A stretch of 64,000 bases of DNA from an uncultured Clostridia bacterium (lineage in GTDB: Bacteria; Bacillota; Clostridia; Oscillospirales; Acutalibacteraceae). Of this stretch, positions 63,299 through 64,000 are shown piece by piece (within the stretch, counting starts at the first letter, position 1; each line of letters starts with the position of its first letter). A model generated the notes under the pieces. The model made no database searches. It had not been told where the DNA came from and was given only the letters and a program-made list of their open reading frames with translations. A program made the position numbers and the translations under genes. The stretch is from NCBI GenBank assembly GCA_946555465.1, contig CAMNST010000006.1:1-64000 (forward strand), given 5' to 3'.

Positions 63299-63332
63299 AA
63301 AAAATCATAACCGATAACGGTTATGATTTTTT
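63299..63332. terminator. Terminator closing the cassette
   Basis: A 15-bp stem with a 4-nt loop (ATAA), directly after the methyltransferase stop, AT-rich on both sides; also lies beyond the converging alpha-galactosidase gene. Confidence 0.9.
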
Positions 63333-63373
63333 GTTTTTTATTAAATTGTATAGAAAATTTCTGAAACAGTATG

Positions 63374-64000
63374 TCACACTTCTTCAATCAGGATGATTTC
63401 ATTATAATCAACACCGTGGATATGAAGCGGTATACCGACATTCATCAGATAAGCGCCGCTTTTTTCATAGGTATTATTTTTTATTGTAAGTTTATAGCGT
63501 TTATTTTCATCAAGACCGTCAAAGCAAACAGGAATTCTCTTTTTATAAAACCTTGTACCGTTTGCAAGCAGGAATGCAACACCCTTTGACTTATCAACAG
63601 TTACATACTGATTAAGCAGAACTTCGTCTTTTTCAATATCAAGTATTCTGTACAAATCACCAAACTGAACAACATCACGTATTTGTTTATAAAGCGCAAT
63701 ATTCTTTTTGCAGATTTCCAAATCACTGTCACTGTATTTTGTAAGATTACCACCCACACCAAGCGAGCCCTGCATTGCAACTGCAAAGCGGAAATCAAGT
63801 GAGCATGGCTTGTTGATACCCTCAATATCAGTTACCCATGCACGCATGGTTTTTGCAGGACGCAGGAGAGAATAACCTTTCTGAATGGTCATCCTGTCAA
63901 TACCGTCGGTATTATCACTGGTCCACGCCTGATCATAGTGGCTCAAAGCACCAAGGTCACATCTTCCTCCGCCCGAAGCACATGTTTCAATGGCAACTTC
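63374..64000 (-). CDS. Alpha-galactosidase, GH36, carboxy-terminal part
   Basis: The frame is open from base 64000 to a stop at 63374 (209 codons); the amino part, including the start, is outside the window. Motifs: ETCASGGGRCDLGAL (substrate-binding block) and AWTSDNTDGIDR with the acid/base Asp, followed by SLLRPAKTMRAW and a beta-sandwich end (LNQYVTVDKSKGVAFLLAN). Matches bacterial GH36 enzymes that release alpha-galactose from raffinose-type sugars or galactomannan. Convergent with the methyltransferase gene. Confidence 0.93.
   Translation of the reverse strand, partial: EVAIETCASGGGRCDLGALSHYDQAWTSDNTDGIDRMTIQKGYSLLRPAKTMRAWVTDIEGINKPCSLDFRFAVAMQGSLGVGGNLTKYSDSDLEICKKNIALYKQIRDVVQFGDLYRILDIEKDEVLLNQYVTVDKSKGVAFLLANGTRFYKKRIPVCFDGLDENKRYKLTIKNNTYEKSGAYLMNVGIPLHIHGVDYNEIILIEEV

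Noticed and set aside
1..64000. Prophage, transposon or integrative element
   Set aside because: No integrase, transposase, terminase or matching attachment repeats were seen. The single tRNA (37711-37787) is not followed by a partial copy or an integrase.

Overview
The window is AT-rich DNA from a low-GC, spore-forming, Gram-positive gut-type Firmicute, most likely an Oscillospirales/Ruminococcaceae-like Clostridium relative. This is inferred from ypeB, a collagen-like exosporium-type protein, ireB, a T-box before pheST, pyruvate:ferredoxin oxidoreductase, many intracellular glycosidases, strong SD sequences and consensus sigma-A promoters. No rRNA, transposase, integrase, phage genes or CRISPR array were seen. 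Nearly all of the window is coding.

Layout. 1-5143 (minus): GNAT acetyltransferase, GH13 amylase/neopullulanase-like enzyme and glycogen phosphorylase, for alpha-glucan use. 5173-9934 (minus): polysaccharide flippase, DUF5050-like membrane protein, proA and proB. 10045-11970 (plus): structured leader, ypeB and a small lipoprotein. 11995-19291: divergent TetR-controlled catabolic locus, with class III aminotransferase plus double-domain class II aldolase on the minus strand and TetR, FGGY kinase, GPH transporter and GNAT on the plus strand. Two identical-arm operators lie between them. 19313-31161: GH31 glycosidase, CCA-adding enzyme, small membrane protein, acyltransferase, PFOR, a membrane-anchored protein and NAD synthetase. 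31217-40206: aldose epimerase-like protein, acidic unknown protein, M28 peptidase, GH20 hexosaminidase, HAD phosphatase, phosphoesterase, tRNA-Arg(CCG), PPOX-family protein, membrane XRE regulator and a NahK-like kinase. 40311-43316: MacB-like permease plus MacA-like adaptor without an ATPase. 43411-47711: purE-purM-purN-purO-purD. 47798-50569: secreted LRR protein, then an unassigned structured RNA leading into a DUF2798 membrane protein with no ATG at the expected start. 50629-54376: pheST with a Phe T-box. 54418-56583: ireB, an unknown small gene, an aldo-keto reductase and a nonsense-interrupted SgcJ/DUF4440 gene. 56712-58950: glycosyltransferase plus collagen-like surface protein. 59050-63332: three-gene defence-like cassette (nuclease-helicase, putative restriction endonuclease, C5-methyltransferase). 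63374-64000: carboxy-terminal part of a GH36 alpha-galactosidase.

Together the genes describe a saccharolytic fermenter. Glycosidases (GH13, GH31, GH20, GH36), a phosphorylase, a sugar kinase and a hexosamine-kinase-like protein feed sugars into glycolysis, and PFOR oxidises pyruvate. The most unusual items are the cassette at 59-63 kb, the TetR regulon at 12-19 kb and the RNA at 49.8 kb. Functions are read from motifs and recalled family resemblance; no database search was run.
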